From Vibrio mexicanus (GTDB lineage Bacteria; Pseudomonadota; Gammaproteobacteria; Enterobacterales; Vibrionaceae): a stretch of 45,163 bases of DNA. Below are positions 16,555-26,786 of the stretch, piece after piece. Each line of letters opens with the position of its first letter. Within the stretch, counting starts at the first letter, position 1. Under the pieces are notes generated by a model. The model worked only from the letters and a program-made list of their open reading frames with translations, did not search any database and was not told the origin of the DNA. Where the stretch lies: positions 1 through 45,163 of the forward strand of contig NZ_JYJP01000105.1 in assembly GCF_001012815.1 (NCBI RefSeq). The letters run 5' to 3'. A program made the position numbers and the translations under genes.

Positions 16555-19161
16555 ATGGCAGATGCTCCACAAGCCAAATATCGCAAAGATTACCAACCGC
16601 CTTCGCATACCATTACGCAAATCTCTTTAACGTTCGACTTACACGATACCCAAACCATTGTCACTGCTGTTTCTCAAGTAAAGCAGGTGGGAAAATCTCA
16701 CACATTGACTCTTGATGGAGAGGGCTTAGAACTTGTTTCTGTCAAAGTAGACGGCACCTCTTGGTCTGAGTTTAAACAGAGCGAAGGTCAGTTAGAAATC
16801 TCAAACTTACCCGCTGAGTTTGAGTTAACAATTGACACTAAAATTAATCCAGAAGACAACACGGCGCTAGAAGGTTTATACAAGTCGGGTGGTGCTTTCT
16901 GTACTCAATGTGAAGCTGAAGGTTTCCGTCGTATTACTTATTATCTTGACCGTCCCGACGTACTGGCCGTGTTCACAACGAAAGTAATCGCGGATAAATC
17001 CAATTTCCCGTTCCTATTAAGTAACGGTAACCGCGTTGAAAGCGGAGATCTTGAGAATGGACGTCACTGGGTTGAGTGGCATGACCCGCATCCAAAACCA
17101 GCTTACTTGTTCGCGTTGGTCGCAGGGGATTTTGATGTACTTCGCGACAAATACGTCACGCGTTCAGGACGTAATGTTGAGTTAGAAATCTTCGTAGACA
17201 AAGGAAATCTTGACCGCGCCAATCATGCGATGGTTTCTTTGATTAACTCAATGAAGTGGGACGAAGAGCGCTTTGACCTAGAATACGATCTGGATATCTA
17301 CATGATCGTTGCCGTTGATTTCTTCAATATGGGCGCGATGGAAAACAAAGGTTTGAACGTCTTTAATTCAAAATACGTTCTAGCCAATACGCAAACTGCA
17401 ACCGATGCCGATTACCTGGGTATCGAAGCCGTGATTGGACACGAATATTTCCATAACTGGACGGGTAACCGAGTGACTTGTCGCGATTGGTTCCAGCTTT
17501 CATTAAAAGAAGGCCTGACTGTCTTCCGCGACCAAGAGTTCTCATCGGATCTTGGTTCACGCTCAGTAAACCGAATCAACAATGTTCGAATCATTCGTGG
17601 GCCACAGTTTGCCGAAGATGCGAGCCCGATGTCTCATCCGATTCGTCCTGAGAAAGTTATCGAGATGAATAACTTCTACACCTTAACGGTTTACGAGAAA
17701 GGCAGTGAAGTGATTCGAATGATGCATACCTTGTTGGGTGAAGATGGATTCCAGAAGGGTATGAAACTTTACTTTGAGCGTCATGATGGAACGGCCGCAA
17801 CTTGTGAAGATTTCGTCGCTGCTATGGAAGATGCTTCCGGTGTCGATTTGAAACAGTTCCGCCTATGGTACAGCCAGTCAGGTACACCGACGGTTTCAGT
17901 AACGACGTCGTATGATGACGCTGCCAAAACTTATACGATGACTGTTGTTCAAAAGACAGAACCAACGTTAGATCAAGAAGAAAAACAAGCACTTCACATT
18001 CCGTTTAACGTGGAATTGTACACACAAGCTGGTGATGTGATCGAGTTACAATGTAACGGAGAGCCTGTCTCCAATGTGCTCGACGTGAAGCAATCAAGTC
18101 AAAGTTTTGTCTTTGAGAACGTAAGCTCACGTCCGATTCCGTCGATGTTACGTGAGTTTTCTGCACCTGTGGTTCTTGAGTACGATTATTCAGATGAAGA
18201 GTTGATTTTCTTAATGTCTCAAGCTCGCAATGACTTTGCTCGTTGGGATGCAGGGCAAATGTTGTTGGCGAAATACATCAAAGCGAATGTCGAGAAGGTT
18301 CAGGCAGGCGGTGACGTTTCCGTTAGTTCAGAAGTGGTTGATGCATTCCGTGGCGTACTATTGAGTGAAACTTTAGAGCCTGCTTTCATTGCAGAAATGC
18401 TTGCGCTTCCGAGTCACAATGAAGTTTCGGGTTGGTATAAACAAGTTGATGTTGATGCGATTGCTCATGTGCTTAAGTCAATCAAAGTTCAACTTGCTAA
18501 CGAACTGCATGATGAGCTAACAGCTGTTTATCACAGTTTAAATCAGCAAGAGTATTCCATTGAACATGCTTCTATTGGTAAGCGTGCTTTGCGTAACATT
18601 GCACTTTCTTATTTAGCATTTACTGAGCAAGGAAATGGTTTGGTGTTAAGTCAGTATGACTCTGCTAATAACATGACCGATACTATTGCAGCGATGAACG
18701 CGGCAAATAGTGCGCAGTTGGAATGTCGTGAACGCTTAATGTCTGATTACAGCGATAAGTGGACTCACGATGGACTTGTTATGGATAAATGGTTTGCGTT
18801 GCAAGGCACTAACCCAGCCAAAGATGCGCTCGACAAAGTGAAAAGTACAATGTCTCATGCGGCATTTAGCTTAAAAAATCCGAACCGTACTCGAAGCTTA
18901 GTGGGTGCATTTTTCAATATGAACCCTGTTCAGTTTCATTCGGTAACTGGCGAAGGTTATCAATTTGCAGGTGAGATATTACGTGAGTTAAACAGTTCGA
19001 ACCCTCAAGTTGCTTCGAGGCTGATCGATCCACTGCTTAAGTTCCGCAAATATGATCCTAAACGCCAAGCGCTGATCAAGGCTGAACTTGAAAAGCTAAA
19101 GGCAATGGACAATCTAGCAAAAGATCTGTTTGAGAAAGTAACGAAGGCATTAGCGTCTTAA
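16555..19161 (+). CDS. pepN: aminopeptidase N, M1 zinc metalloprotease
   Basis: PepN removes N-terminal residues from peptides in the late steps of cytosolic protein breakdown. The 868-residue protein (870 in E. coli) shows the substrate-anchoring GAMEN motif near residue 259. The zinc site HEYFHNW is near residue 296, with the third ligand Glu in SLKEGLTVFRDQEF. A long alpha-helical C-terminal domain follows. There is no signal peptide. AAGGAAAAT about 6 bases before the ATG supports the start. The gene is intact and followed by its own terminator. Confidence 0.97.
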   Translation: MADAPQAKYRKDYQPPSHTITQISLTFDLHDTQTIVTAVSQVKQVGKSHTLTLDGEGLELVSVKVDGTSWSEFKQSEGQLEISNLPAEFELTIDTKINPEDNTALEGLYKSGGAFCTQCEAEGFRRITYYLDRPDVLAVFTTKVIADKSNFPFLLSNGNRVESGDLENGRHWVEWHDPHPKPAYLFALVAGDFDVLRDKYVTRSGRNVELEIFVDKGNLDRANHAMVSLINSMKWDEERFDLEYDLDIYMIVAVDFFNMGAMENKGLNVFNSKYVLANTQTATDADYLGIEAVIGHEYFHNWTGNRVTCRDWFQLSLKEGLTVFRDQEFSSDLGSRSVNRINNVRIIRGPQFAEDASPMSHPIRPEKVIEMNNFYTLTVYEKGSEVIRMMHTLLGEDGFQKGMKLYFERHDGTAATCEDFVAAMEDASGVDLKQFRLWYSQSGTPTVSVTTSYDDAAKTYTMTVVQKTEPTLDQEEKQALHIPFNVELYTQAGDVIELQCNGEPVSNVLDVKQSSQSFVFENVSSRPIPSMLREFSAPVVLEYDYSDEELIFLMSQARNDFARWDAGQMLLAKYIKANVEKVQAGGDVSVSSEVVDAFRGVLLSETLEPAFIAEMLALPSHNEVSGWYKQVDVDAIAHVLKSIKVQLANELHDELTAVYHSLNQQEYSIEHASIGKRALRNIALSYLAFTEQGNGLVLSQYDSANNMTDTIAAMNAANSAQLECRERLMSDYSDKWTHDGLVMDKWFALQGTNPAKDALDKVKSTMSHAAFSLKNPNRTRSLVGAFFNMNPVQFHSVTGEGYQFAGEILRELNSSNPQVASRLIDPLLKFRKYDPKRQALIKAELEKLKAMDNLAKDLFEKVTKALAS

Positions 19162-19193
19162 TCACTTTATCTCATTAGATCAATATATTATGG

Positions 19194-19227
19194 TAGCGAT
19201 AATTGGATAACAGTTATCGCTATTTTT
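19194..19227 (+). terminator. terminator after pepN
   Basis: TAGCGATAA and TTATCGCTA form a 9-bp stem with an 11-base loop and five T. Confidence 0.9.
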
Positions 19228-19238
19228 AAAATTACGCT

Positions 19239-19457
19239 ATGAATCATTACTACTTCACGCTTAATATTTCCTACCAAACATTTGTGTCTCATTACAGTGG
19301 CGCGGCCAGCAGTGTCGTTGTTCACACCGATAATGGTCTTCGGATACAACTTCCTGCGGTACGCTTTCGTCCTTACCTGACTCAAATCGGGGTAAAAGGG
19401 CGCTTTCGCCTTACAACAGACCAGAATAATAAGTTTATAAAGTTAGAAGTTCTGTAG
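19239..19457 (+). CDS. DUF2835 family protein
   Basis: This 72-residue protein resembles the small DUF2835 family of gamma-proteobacteria. The common pattern is visible: Y-F-x-L-x-I-S near the start, then YxGxA and a conserved middle ending LPAVRFRPYLTQIGVKGRF. The function is unknown. The ribosome-binding site is weak. The gene starts 11 bases after the pepN terminator. Confidence 0.8.
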   Translation: MNHYYFTLNISYQTFVSHYSGAASSVVVHTDNGLRIQLPAVRFRPYLTQIGVKGRFRLTTDQNNKFIKLEVL

Positions 19458-19583
19458 ATTTCCAGAATGATAGACGTTTAAATAGTGTCTCTATCACAAT
19501 ATCCAACATTCCTCCTAGATCCCCGACAAAATTAATTAACTTATCAGTAGCAAACCTCTTACAATAACAATGCATTACCCGTA

Positions 19584-19600
19584 GTAAGCACTATGCTTAC
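19584..19600. promoter_or_regulatory. palindrome upstream of gdhB
   Basis: GTAAGC-ACTAT-GCTTAC is a perfect inverted repeat 46 bases before the gdhB start and just upstream of an A/T-rich TATAAAAT. It may be an operator. The rest of 19458-19645 contains no ORF or clear hairpin with a T-run. Confidence 0.35.
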
Positions 19601-19645
19601 AGCATCCCCCTATAAAATAATAAAATGTAATTGTGGAGTGTGATT

Positions 19646-22600
19646 ATGACCGCGCGTGAAACCATAATGCCGGTTCTGCTTGAAAAGGTTTATAAGCTAA
19701 TTCAAGACAAACTCGAGCTTGCTCATCAACCCCTAGTCACAAAACTTGCTCAACATCTCTTTAGTAACATTTCTAGAGACGATCTCAATGAGCGAAACGA
19801 ATCTGATCTCTATGGTGCCGTAGTTAGCCTTTGGCATCACCTAAACGAAAAAAAAGCAGAAGAGATTTCCGTTAGGGTATTCAACCCAACCGTGAGTCGC
19901 CAAGGATGGCAATCGACACATACTATTGTTGAAATCGTTGTGCCTGATAGTCCGTTCTTAGTTGACTCAATTAAGATGGCGCTCAACAGACTAGACTTGG
20001 TTTCGCATTTAATGCTGCATGGCCCAACACAAATTGGTCGTGATAAGAAAGGGAAAGTCACAAGCATCAATGACGGAGAGGGTGCGTTTCATTCTTTGTT
20101 TCATTTGGAAGTGGATCGACTTGCTGACAAAGAAGCCATGACCTCTTTGAAAGAAGAACTCATGACAATCTTGACCGACACTGGATTAGTCGTGAACGAC
20201 TGGTTGTTGATGGTTGAAAAACTCGATGAAGTTACCCATCAGGTTGAAGCACAACAAGACAAGATAGAAGTTGAAGGCGATCGCTATGACGAAGCGCTTG
20301 AATTCTTAAAGTGGTTAGGCAACCACAACTTCACATTCATGGGATACAAAGAGTTCGACTTGGTGACCAAAGATGGTGACAGTGAACTGGTTCCAACTAA
20401 AGATAAAGGATTAGGTTTGTTCGCGAATCCTGATCGTGTTCGATCCGTTAAGCTTTCTGATTTTTCTGACTCGGCTCGCCTTGAAGCGAAAAAGCCGTTC
20501 TTGTTGATCGTTACCAAAGGCAACACCCAATCAAGAATCCACAGACCGGCTTATACCGATTACATTGGCGTGAAGAAGTTCGACAAGAACGGTAAAGTGA
20601 TTGGGGAGCATCGATTCACTGGCTTGTACACTTCGGCCGTTTATAACCAAAGTGTTTCCGGGATTCCGCTTGTAAGACAGAAGGTGGAACGTATTCTTGA
20701 AGCAAGTGGTTACCGAGATGGATCATACTCTTATAAAGCACTGCACAATATTTTAGAAAACTACCCGCGTGATGAACTGCTTCAAGCCAAAGAGCATGAG
20801 CTGTTAGAAGTCGGCATGGGTGTAGTGCAAATGCAAGACCGCGACATGCTCCGATTGTTCGTGCGCAAAGACCCGTTCGGCCGTTTCTTTAGTTGCATGG
20901 TGTACGTGACTAAAGACAGATACAACACTGAACTTCGTCGCCAAACCCAACGCATTTTGAAAAATTACTTTGGCTGCGAACAGGAAGTAGAGTTCCAAAC
21001 TTACTTCTCTGAAAGTCCGCTGGCCCGAACTCACTACATTGTTCGTGTTGATAACAACAACATGAATGTTGATGTTAAAACAATTGAGCAAAACTTAATG
21101 GAAGCATCGTCTACTTGGGATGACCGACTGTCAGAAGCTATCGTTGCAAATTTTGGAGAAAGTAAAGGGTTACCACTCACCAAAGAATACATGCGTGCAT
21201 TCCCACGTTCTTATAAAGAAGACGTGATGCCAGCATCTGCGGTTGCGGATATTGAACGACTAGAGTTCCTAAATGATGATCATCGATTAGGGATGTTGTT
21301 CTATCGACCTCAAGAAGAGGCGGCAGATTCGAAAGCGGTGAGGCTGAAACTTTATCATAGAGATGAGCCGATTCACTTGTCGGACGTTATGCCGATGTTG
21401 GAAAACTTAGGCCTACGTGTGATCGGAGAATCGCCTTATGAAGTGCGTAAGAATAACGGGCACACTTATTGGATCCTTGATTTCTCAATGCTTCATAAGA
21501 GTGAGAACACAGTTGATCTTCGAGAAGCTCGCGATCGTTTCCAACAAGCGTTCGCTGCCATTTGGGCAGGGGATCTAGAAAGTGACGGCTTCAACCGACT
21601 ATTGCTTGGCGCTTCTTTAACGGGGCGTGAAATCTCGATTCTTCGTGCTTACGCACGATATATGAGACAAGTGGGCTTCCCATTCAGTCAACAATATATC
21701 GAAGATACGCTGTCTCACTATCCACATTTGGCAAAAGGCCTGGTGGATCTCTTTGCTCGTCGCTTTGATCCTAAATTCAAAGGCGGTCAAAAAGGCCAAG
21801 ATGATCTAATGGCGAAATTAACCGAACAGTTAGATCATGTTGAAAGCCTAGATGACGACCGGATCATTCGTCGCTACATGGAGATGATTACCGCAACGCT
21901 TCGTACTAACTACTATCAAGTTGGTGCTAATAAGATGCCAAAACCTTGGTTGTCTTTGAAGATGAAACCAAGCGATATTCCAGAGATCCCACAACCTGTA
22001 CCAGCATTTGAGATCTTTGTTTATGCACCAGATATTGAAGGTGTTCACCTGCGTGGCGGAAAGGTCGCTCGTGGTGGTCTTCGTTGGTCTGACCGTCAGG
22101 AAGATTTCCGTACTGAAATTCTTGGCCTGGTGAAAGCACAACAAGTTAAGAATACCGTCATTGTTCCGGTTGGTGCGAAAGGTGGCTTCGTTTGTAAACG
22201 TCAGCTACATTAACGAATCGTGATGAGATCTTTGCTGAAGGACAACGTTGTTACAAACGCTTTATCCGAGCGCTATTGGATGTTTCTGACAATATTATCG
22301 AAGGCGAGATCGCTTATCCGAAGAATGTGGTTCGTCATGATGAAGACGATCCTTACTTGGTTGTTGCTGCCGACAAAGGCACGGCAACATTCTCTGACTT
22401 AGCGAACTCTGTATCAGAAGAATACAACTTCTGGCTAGGTGACGCTTTTGCATCTGGTGGCTCAAATGGTTACGACCATAAAGCGATGGGTATTACCGCA
22501 AAAGGTGGTTGGGAATCAGTTAAGCGCCACTTCAGAGAGATGGGTATTAACTGTCAAACCACAGATTTTACCGCGATTGGTGTAGGTGACATGGCGGGGG

Positions 22601-24486
22601 ACGTATTTGGTAACGGTATGTTGCTATCGAAGCACATTCGCCTACAAGCTGCCTTTAACCACATGCATATCTTCATTGATCCTAACCCAGATTCAGCGAG
22701 TAGTTGGGAAGAGCGTAATCGACTGTTCCAACTGCCACGTTCAAGTTGGGAAGACTACGATGCGAAGCTGATATCTAAAGGTGGTGGCATCTTCTCTCGC
22801 CGAGCGAAATCGATTGATTTAACGCCAGAAATTCAAAAGATGCTTGGTACCAAACGTGCCTCAATGGCGCCAAATGATCTGATTAAAAAGATCCTATCTA
22901 TGAAAGTGGATCTGCTGTGGAACGGTGGGATCGGTACTTATGTTAAAGCTTCAACTGAAACCCATACTGATGTTGGGGATCGCGCTAACGATGTATTACG
23001 CATTGATGGACAAGATCTAAAAGCAAAAGTAGTGGGTGAAGGTGGTAACTTGGGTATGACTCAATTGGGTCGTATCGAATATGGTTTGAACGGCGGCCGT
23101 GTTAACACTGACTTTGTGGATAACGTGGGTGGCGTTGACTGTTCAGATAACGAGGTCAACATTAAGATCTTCCTTAATGGCCTGGTTATGAATGGCGATC
23201 TTACAGTCAAGCAAAGAAACACCATACTTGAGTCGATGGAAGATGAAGTCGGTGAGATTGTACTTGAAGATGCTTACAATCAGTCTGAATCAATTTCAGT
23301 AACTGAGCAGCAAGGCGTTTCTTTGGTGAAAGAGCAGATTCGCTTTATCCATACAATGGAAAAAGCGGGGCATTTGGATCGTGCGCTTGAGTACATTCCA
23401 GATGATGAAACGCTGCTTGAGCGTGAAAAGCAAGGCAAGGGACTGACTCGGCCAGAGCTCTCAGTACTTGTGGCTTACGGTAAAATGGTGCTGAAAGAGC
23501 AATTGGTTCACGATGACATCTCTAATGATGCGTATCATGCGAAACAGCTAGTACAATACTTCCCTGATGAGTTACGCCGTAACTATAAAGATCATATGGA
23601 TAATCATCCATTAAGAGCAGAAATCATAGCAACTGTTCTTGCAAATCAGATGGTTAACGAAATGGGGTGCAACTTTGTCACTCGTCTTCAAGAGGAAACA
23701 GGCGCCAATGTGGTTGATATTGCCAATGCTTACGCTGCGGCAAGAGAGATCTTCAATCTAGGCTCTGTTCTCACTCAAATTAGGGAATTAGACAATATCG
23801 CAACTACTTCAGCTCAGTATGATTTGATCTACTATGTCCGTCGTACCTTGCGTCGTTTAGCTCGTTGGCTGCTTCGTAACCGTACCGGTAAGCAATGCGT
23901 CAATGAACTGATCAAGTTGTATCAAGCCGATGCCATTACTATCACTGAAAAAATTGATGACATGCTGGTGGCCGAAGAAGTAGCTGAACACAATCAGATG
24001 GCTAACGCTTGGATTGAACAGGGCGTGACGGAAGCATTGGCCAATTATGTCGCTCGTTTATCAAGTCTATACTCAGTACTGGATATATCCACAGTGTCTC
24101 GTGAAAAGGGCACCACAGTCGAGCAAACGGCCAAACTTTACTACACATTGGGTGATCGATTGTCTTTACATTGGTTCTTGAAACAGATTAATGGCCAAGC
24201 GGTAGACAATAACTGGCAAGCGCTAGCAAGAGCAGCTTTCAGAGAAGATCTGGATTGGCAGCAACGTCAGCTAACTGGCCAAGTATTAAGCTGCGGATGT
24301 TCTCCCGATAAACTCGATGTTAATAAGGCGTTAGATGATTGGATTATCATGAATGAAGTGTCTTTACATCGCTGGGAAAACATTTTGAACGAGTTCAAAG
24401 TCGGTTCTGTGCATGAATTTGCGAAATTTTCCGTCGCATTGAGGGAATTGATGTTATTAAATTTGAATTGTTCGGCAAATGAGTAA
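19646..24486 (+). CDS. gdhB: NAD-specific glutamate dehydrogenase, large (180 kDa) type (frameshifted in this sequence)
   Basis: The enzyme deaminates glutamate to 2-oxoglutarate with NAD and works mainly in catabolism. The N-terminal half (regulatory ACT-like region and linker) reads in one frame to VPVGAKGGFVCKRQL. The catalytic part continues in the next frame from TNRDEIFAEGQRCYKRFI and shows GGWESVKRHF, GVGDMAGDVFGNGMLLS and GEGGNLGMTQLGRIEY. A single missing base at about 22205-22213 (probably a C in CTACAT) restores 1613 residues, the normal length. The start ATG 19646 is chosen over an upstream GTG because GGAG lies 8 bases before it. A terminator follows 8 bases after the stop. Confidence 0.93.
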
Positions 24487-24493
24487 ATAATAA

Positions 24494-24518
24494 CGCCCCG
24501 TTTATACGGGGCTTTTTT
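24494..24518 (+). terminator. terminator after gdhB
   Basis: GCCCCG and CGGGGC form a 6-bp stem with loop TTTATA and six T, 15 bases before the pyrD start. Confidence 0.93.
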
Positions 24519-24532
24519 CTTTCGGAGGCACA

Positions 24533-25543
24533 ATGCTTTACCGTCTAGCCAGGACTGGCTTTTTCCAACTTGATGCCGAAAAGGCACATGATCTTGCAAT
24601 TCAAAACTTCAAGCGAATCACAGGTACTCCTCTCGATCTCCTTTATCGTCAGCAGCTACCACATCGTCCTGTTGAATGTATGGGGCTTCAATTTCGCAAT
24701 CCGGTCGGCCTAGCTGCTGGATTAGATAAAAATGGTGAATGCATCGAAGCTTTTGATGCGATGGGTTTTGGTTTCGTTGAAGTTGGAACCGTGACTCCAC
24801 GCCCTCAACCAGGTAATGATAAACCTCGTCTTTTCCGTCTAGTGGAAGCGGAAGGGATCATTAACCGAATGGGTTTCAACAACGCAGGTGTTGATAACTT
24901 AGTCGAGAATGTTAAGAAAGCGAACTACTCATGCGTCCTTGGTATTAACATTGGTAAAAATAAAGATACGCCAATTGAAAAGGGTGCTGAAGACTACCTT
25001 ATCTGTATGGAAAAAGTGTATGAGTATGCCGGCTATATCGCGGTAAACATCTCATCACCAAACACACCGGGACTGCGTTCACTTCAATACGGTGAGGCTC
25101 TCGATGAGTTGCTTGCTGAATTGAAAGAGAAGCAGAAAGAGCTTGCAGAAAAACATGGCAAGTACGTTCCACTGGCATTAAAGATCGCGCCGGATCTCAG
25201 CGATGATGAAATCGAACAAATCTGTGAATCTTTGATCAAGAATGAAATCGATGGTGTGATCGCGACAAACACAACATTGGATCGTTCTATCGTTGAAGGT
25301 ATGAAGCACGCGAATGAAGCTGGTGGATTGAGTGGCCGCCCGGTTCAAGCAAGAAGTACTGAAGTTGTTCGTAAACTCCAACAAGAACTTGACGGTAAGC
25401 TGCCAATTATCGGAGTAGGTGGTGTGGATTCATATGTCGCTGCGAAAGAGAAATTTATGGCCGGTGCGGATCTTGTTCAAGTCTATTCAGGCTTTATCTA
25501 TCACGGCCCTGGCTTAGTTGCCGATATCGTAAAAAACATTTAA
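24533..25543 (+). CDS. pyrD: dihydroorotate dehydrogenase (quinone), class 2
   Basis: PyrD oxidises dihydroorotate to orotate in pyrimidine synthesis and passes electrons to the membrane quinone pool through FMN. The 336-residue protein has the length of E. coli PyrD. It includes the class 2 N-terminal helical extension ([19 protein letters not shown]) that touches the membrane. The AAGLDKNGE flavin-site region, [15 protein letters not shown] with the catalytic Ser, and the C-terminal [14 protein letters not shown] phosphate-binding turn are all present. GGAGG 6 bases before the ATG supports the start. The gene is intact. Confidence 0.97.
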   Translation: MLYRLARTGFFQLDAEKAHDLAIQNFKRITGTPLDLLYRQQLPHRPVECMGLQFRNPVGLAAGLDKNGECIEAFDAMGFGFVEVGTVTPRPQPGNDKPRLFRLVEAEGIINRMGFNNAGVDNLVENVKKANYSCVLGINIGKNKDTPIEKGAEDYLICMEKVYEYAGYIAVNISSPNTPGLRSLQYGEALDELLAELKEKQKELAEKHGKYVPLALKIAPDLSDDEIEQICESLIKNEIDGVIATNTTLDRSIVEGMKHANEAGGLSGRPVQARSTEVVRKLQQELDGKLPIIGVGGVDSYVAAKEKFMAGADLVQVYSGFIYHGPGLVADIVKNI

Positions 25544-25559
25544 CTTTATGCATTGTTAG

Positions 25560-25572
25560 GTGACGGCGTCAC
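25560..25572. promoter_or_regulatory. matS site (MatP-binding), perfect match
   Basis: GTGACGGCGTCAC fits GTGACRNYGTCAC at every position. MatP, encoded 10 kb away, binds such sites across the terminus macrodomain. The site sits 16 bases after the pyrD stop, in non-coding DNA. Confidence 0.8.
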
Positions 25573-25604
25573 TCTAAAAATTCATTTGAGTTCAATGCAA
25601 TTTC

Positions 25605-25639
25605 AAGAGGAAATGAGAAATCATTTCCTCTTTTTTTTT
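25605..25639 (+). terminator. terminator after pyrD
   Basis: AAGAGGAAATGA and TCATTTCCTCTT form a 12-bp perfect stem with loop GAAA, ending in nine T (two of them overlapping the stem). Confidence 0.95.
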
Positions 25640-25719
25640 GCCAGAACCTTCATAAACTATCGGATATTGGATGGTAAATGAATGTTTTACCTTAGGACAT
25701 GCACGTTATAGAGAATGGA

Positions 25720-26268
25720 ATGATGCTCAAACCCAGTGACAAATGGACTTGGTATTATGACGACAAGGCGAGCCACCTTATGCTTGACCTTGGCGATAAC
25801 ATGCTTTTCAAAACAAACCTGTCCAACAAACTTCTAGTCAAATGCGCACTCGACGTTAATGAGTTTACCGTAGATGACGCTTCCTCATACCAAACGTTCA
25901 AAGAACAAATCTCTTATCTACAGCTAAGTGAGCCGAGACAGGCAGAATTAGCACTATATTGCGTAGCTGCTAAACGCTTTCACAAGCCTGTTCAACCGAA
26001 AAGCTGGTTCTTCGATTCGTGCTCGATTGTGGGTGACGAACCTCAAGAAGGGGATATCGTTCAGTTGAGCAATAGTCTAAACAAGGGCTATTTCATTGTT
26101 CTAGAGTCGGGTGAGGCATCAAGCTTATGTGCTTATGTCGACTTAGAAGAGTTCCAACTCAACCCTTCCAAGGCTCTTGTATTTGGTCAGGCGATTAAAG
26201 TGATGCACGACCGCATGATAGTCGTTAATGAACAGCTTACCGTTCAGCCTGTTGCTTTAGTCAGTTAA
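25720..26268 (+). CDS. zapC: cell division protein ZapC
   Basis: ZapC binds FtsZ at the division ring and promotes bundling of its filaments. The protein resembles E. coli ZapC in KPSDKWTWYYDD near the start, LDLGDNMLF, KSWFFDS, VVESGE-like VLESGEAS and GQAIKVMHDRM. An ATG at 25699 is in frame, but I choose 25720: MMLKP then aligns with the E. coli start MRIKP, AGAG lies upstream, and the length becomes 182 (180 in E. coli). It is transcribed on its own between two terminators. Confidence 0.92.
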   Translation: MMLKPSDKWTWYYDDKASHLMLDLGDNMLFKTNLSNKLLVKCALDVNEFTVDDASSYQTFKEQISYLQLSEPRQAELALYCVAAKRFHKPVQPKSWFFDSCSIVGDEPQEGDIVQLSNSLNKGYFIVLESGEASSLCAYVDLEEFQLNPSKALVFGQAIKVMHDRMIVVNEQLTVQPVALVS

Positions 26269-26331
26269 TTTGGTGCTGGCTAAGTTAGCTAGCCATTTCC
26301 CTTAAAGTTCGTTCCTTTTTGTATTATTTCC

Positions 26332-26358
26332 AATCGGCTTCTTAGCCGATTTTTTTTG
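26332..26358 (+). terminator. terminator after zapC
   Basis: AATCGGCT and AGCCGATT form an 8-bp stem with a 4-base loop (TCTT) and eight T. Confidence 0.92.
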
Positions 26359-26786
26359 CACGTTAGATATTAGGCTGGGTGAAAAACCACGGCCAATTTG
26401 TGTAAATATCAATCAAAATGCCTGCCCCAATCGTGAGATAGATAACGTTGCTCACTAATATTTTTCATATTTAATTCCCCAAGTTATCCTTCATTTCCTT
26501 AATAGGGTTCTGTTTATTCCTCATTTATGTAATTTTGTAGCAAAATTACAGTGTAAATTTCATATTGGTATATACCAGTTTAAGTGCGAATAAGTATTCA
26601 CTTCTTCTGTAGGCCCTATTTCTCTGTACTAAGACTGTTAATGTTGGTGATGGAGTTGGCGCTCACTTGCTGATGATTTGATAGGCGTTTGGATAGGGTA
26701 TTTTGAGAAAAGTCAGCGTTTCTTTTACTTATCTGGAGGGAAGTCAGGTATAATGCCGTGTCATTTATTACTATCTAAAGAACGCT
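26359..26786 (+). promoter_or_regulatory. gene-free region with the rlmKL promoter
   Basis: These 428 bases are A/T-rich and hold no ORF I can support. A promoter is visible at the right end: TATAAT at 26749-26754 with TTACTT 18 bases upstream (26725-26730), 33 bases before the rlmKL start. The imperfect A/T repeat TAATTTTGTAGCAAAATTA near 26530 could form a hairpin without a T-run. The length is enough for an unrecognised small RNA, but no terminator-like end is present on either strand. Confidence 0.45.

Noticed and set aside
26359..26720. Possible small gene or RNA in the A/T-rich gap between zapC and rlmL
   Set aside because: No ORF with a ribosome-binding site and no terminator-like end on either strand apart from that of zapC.
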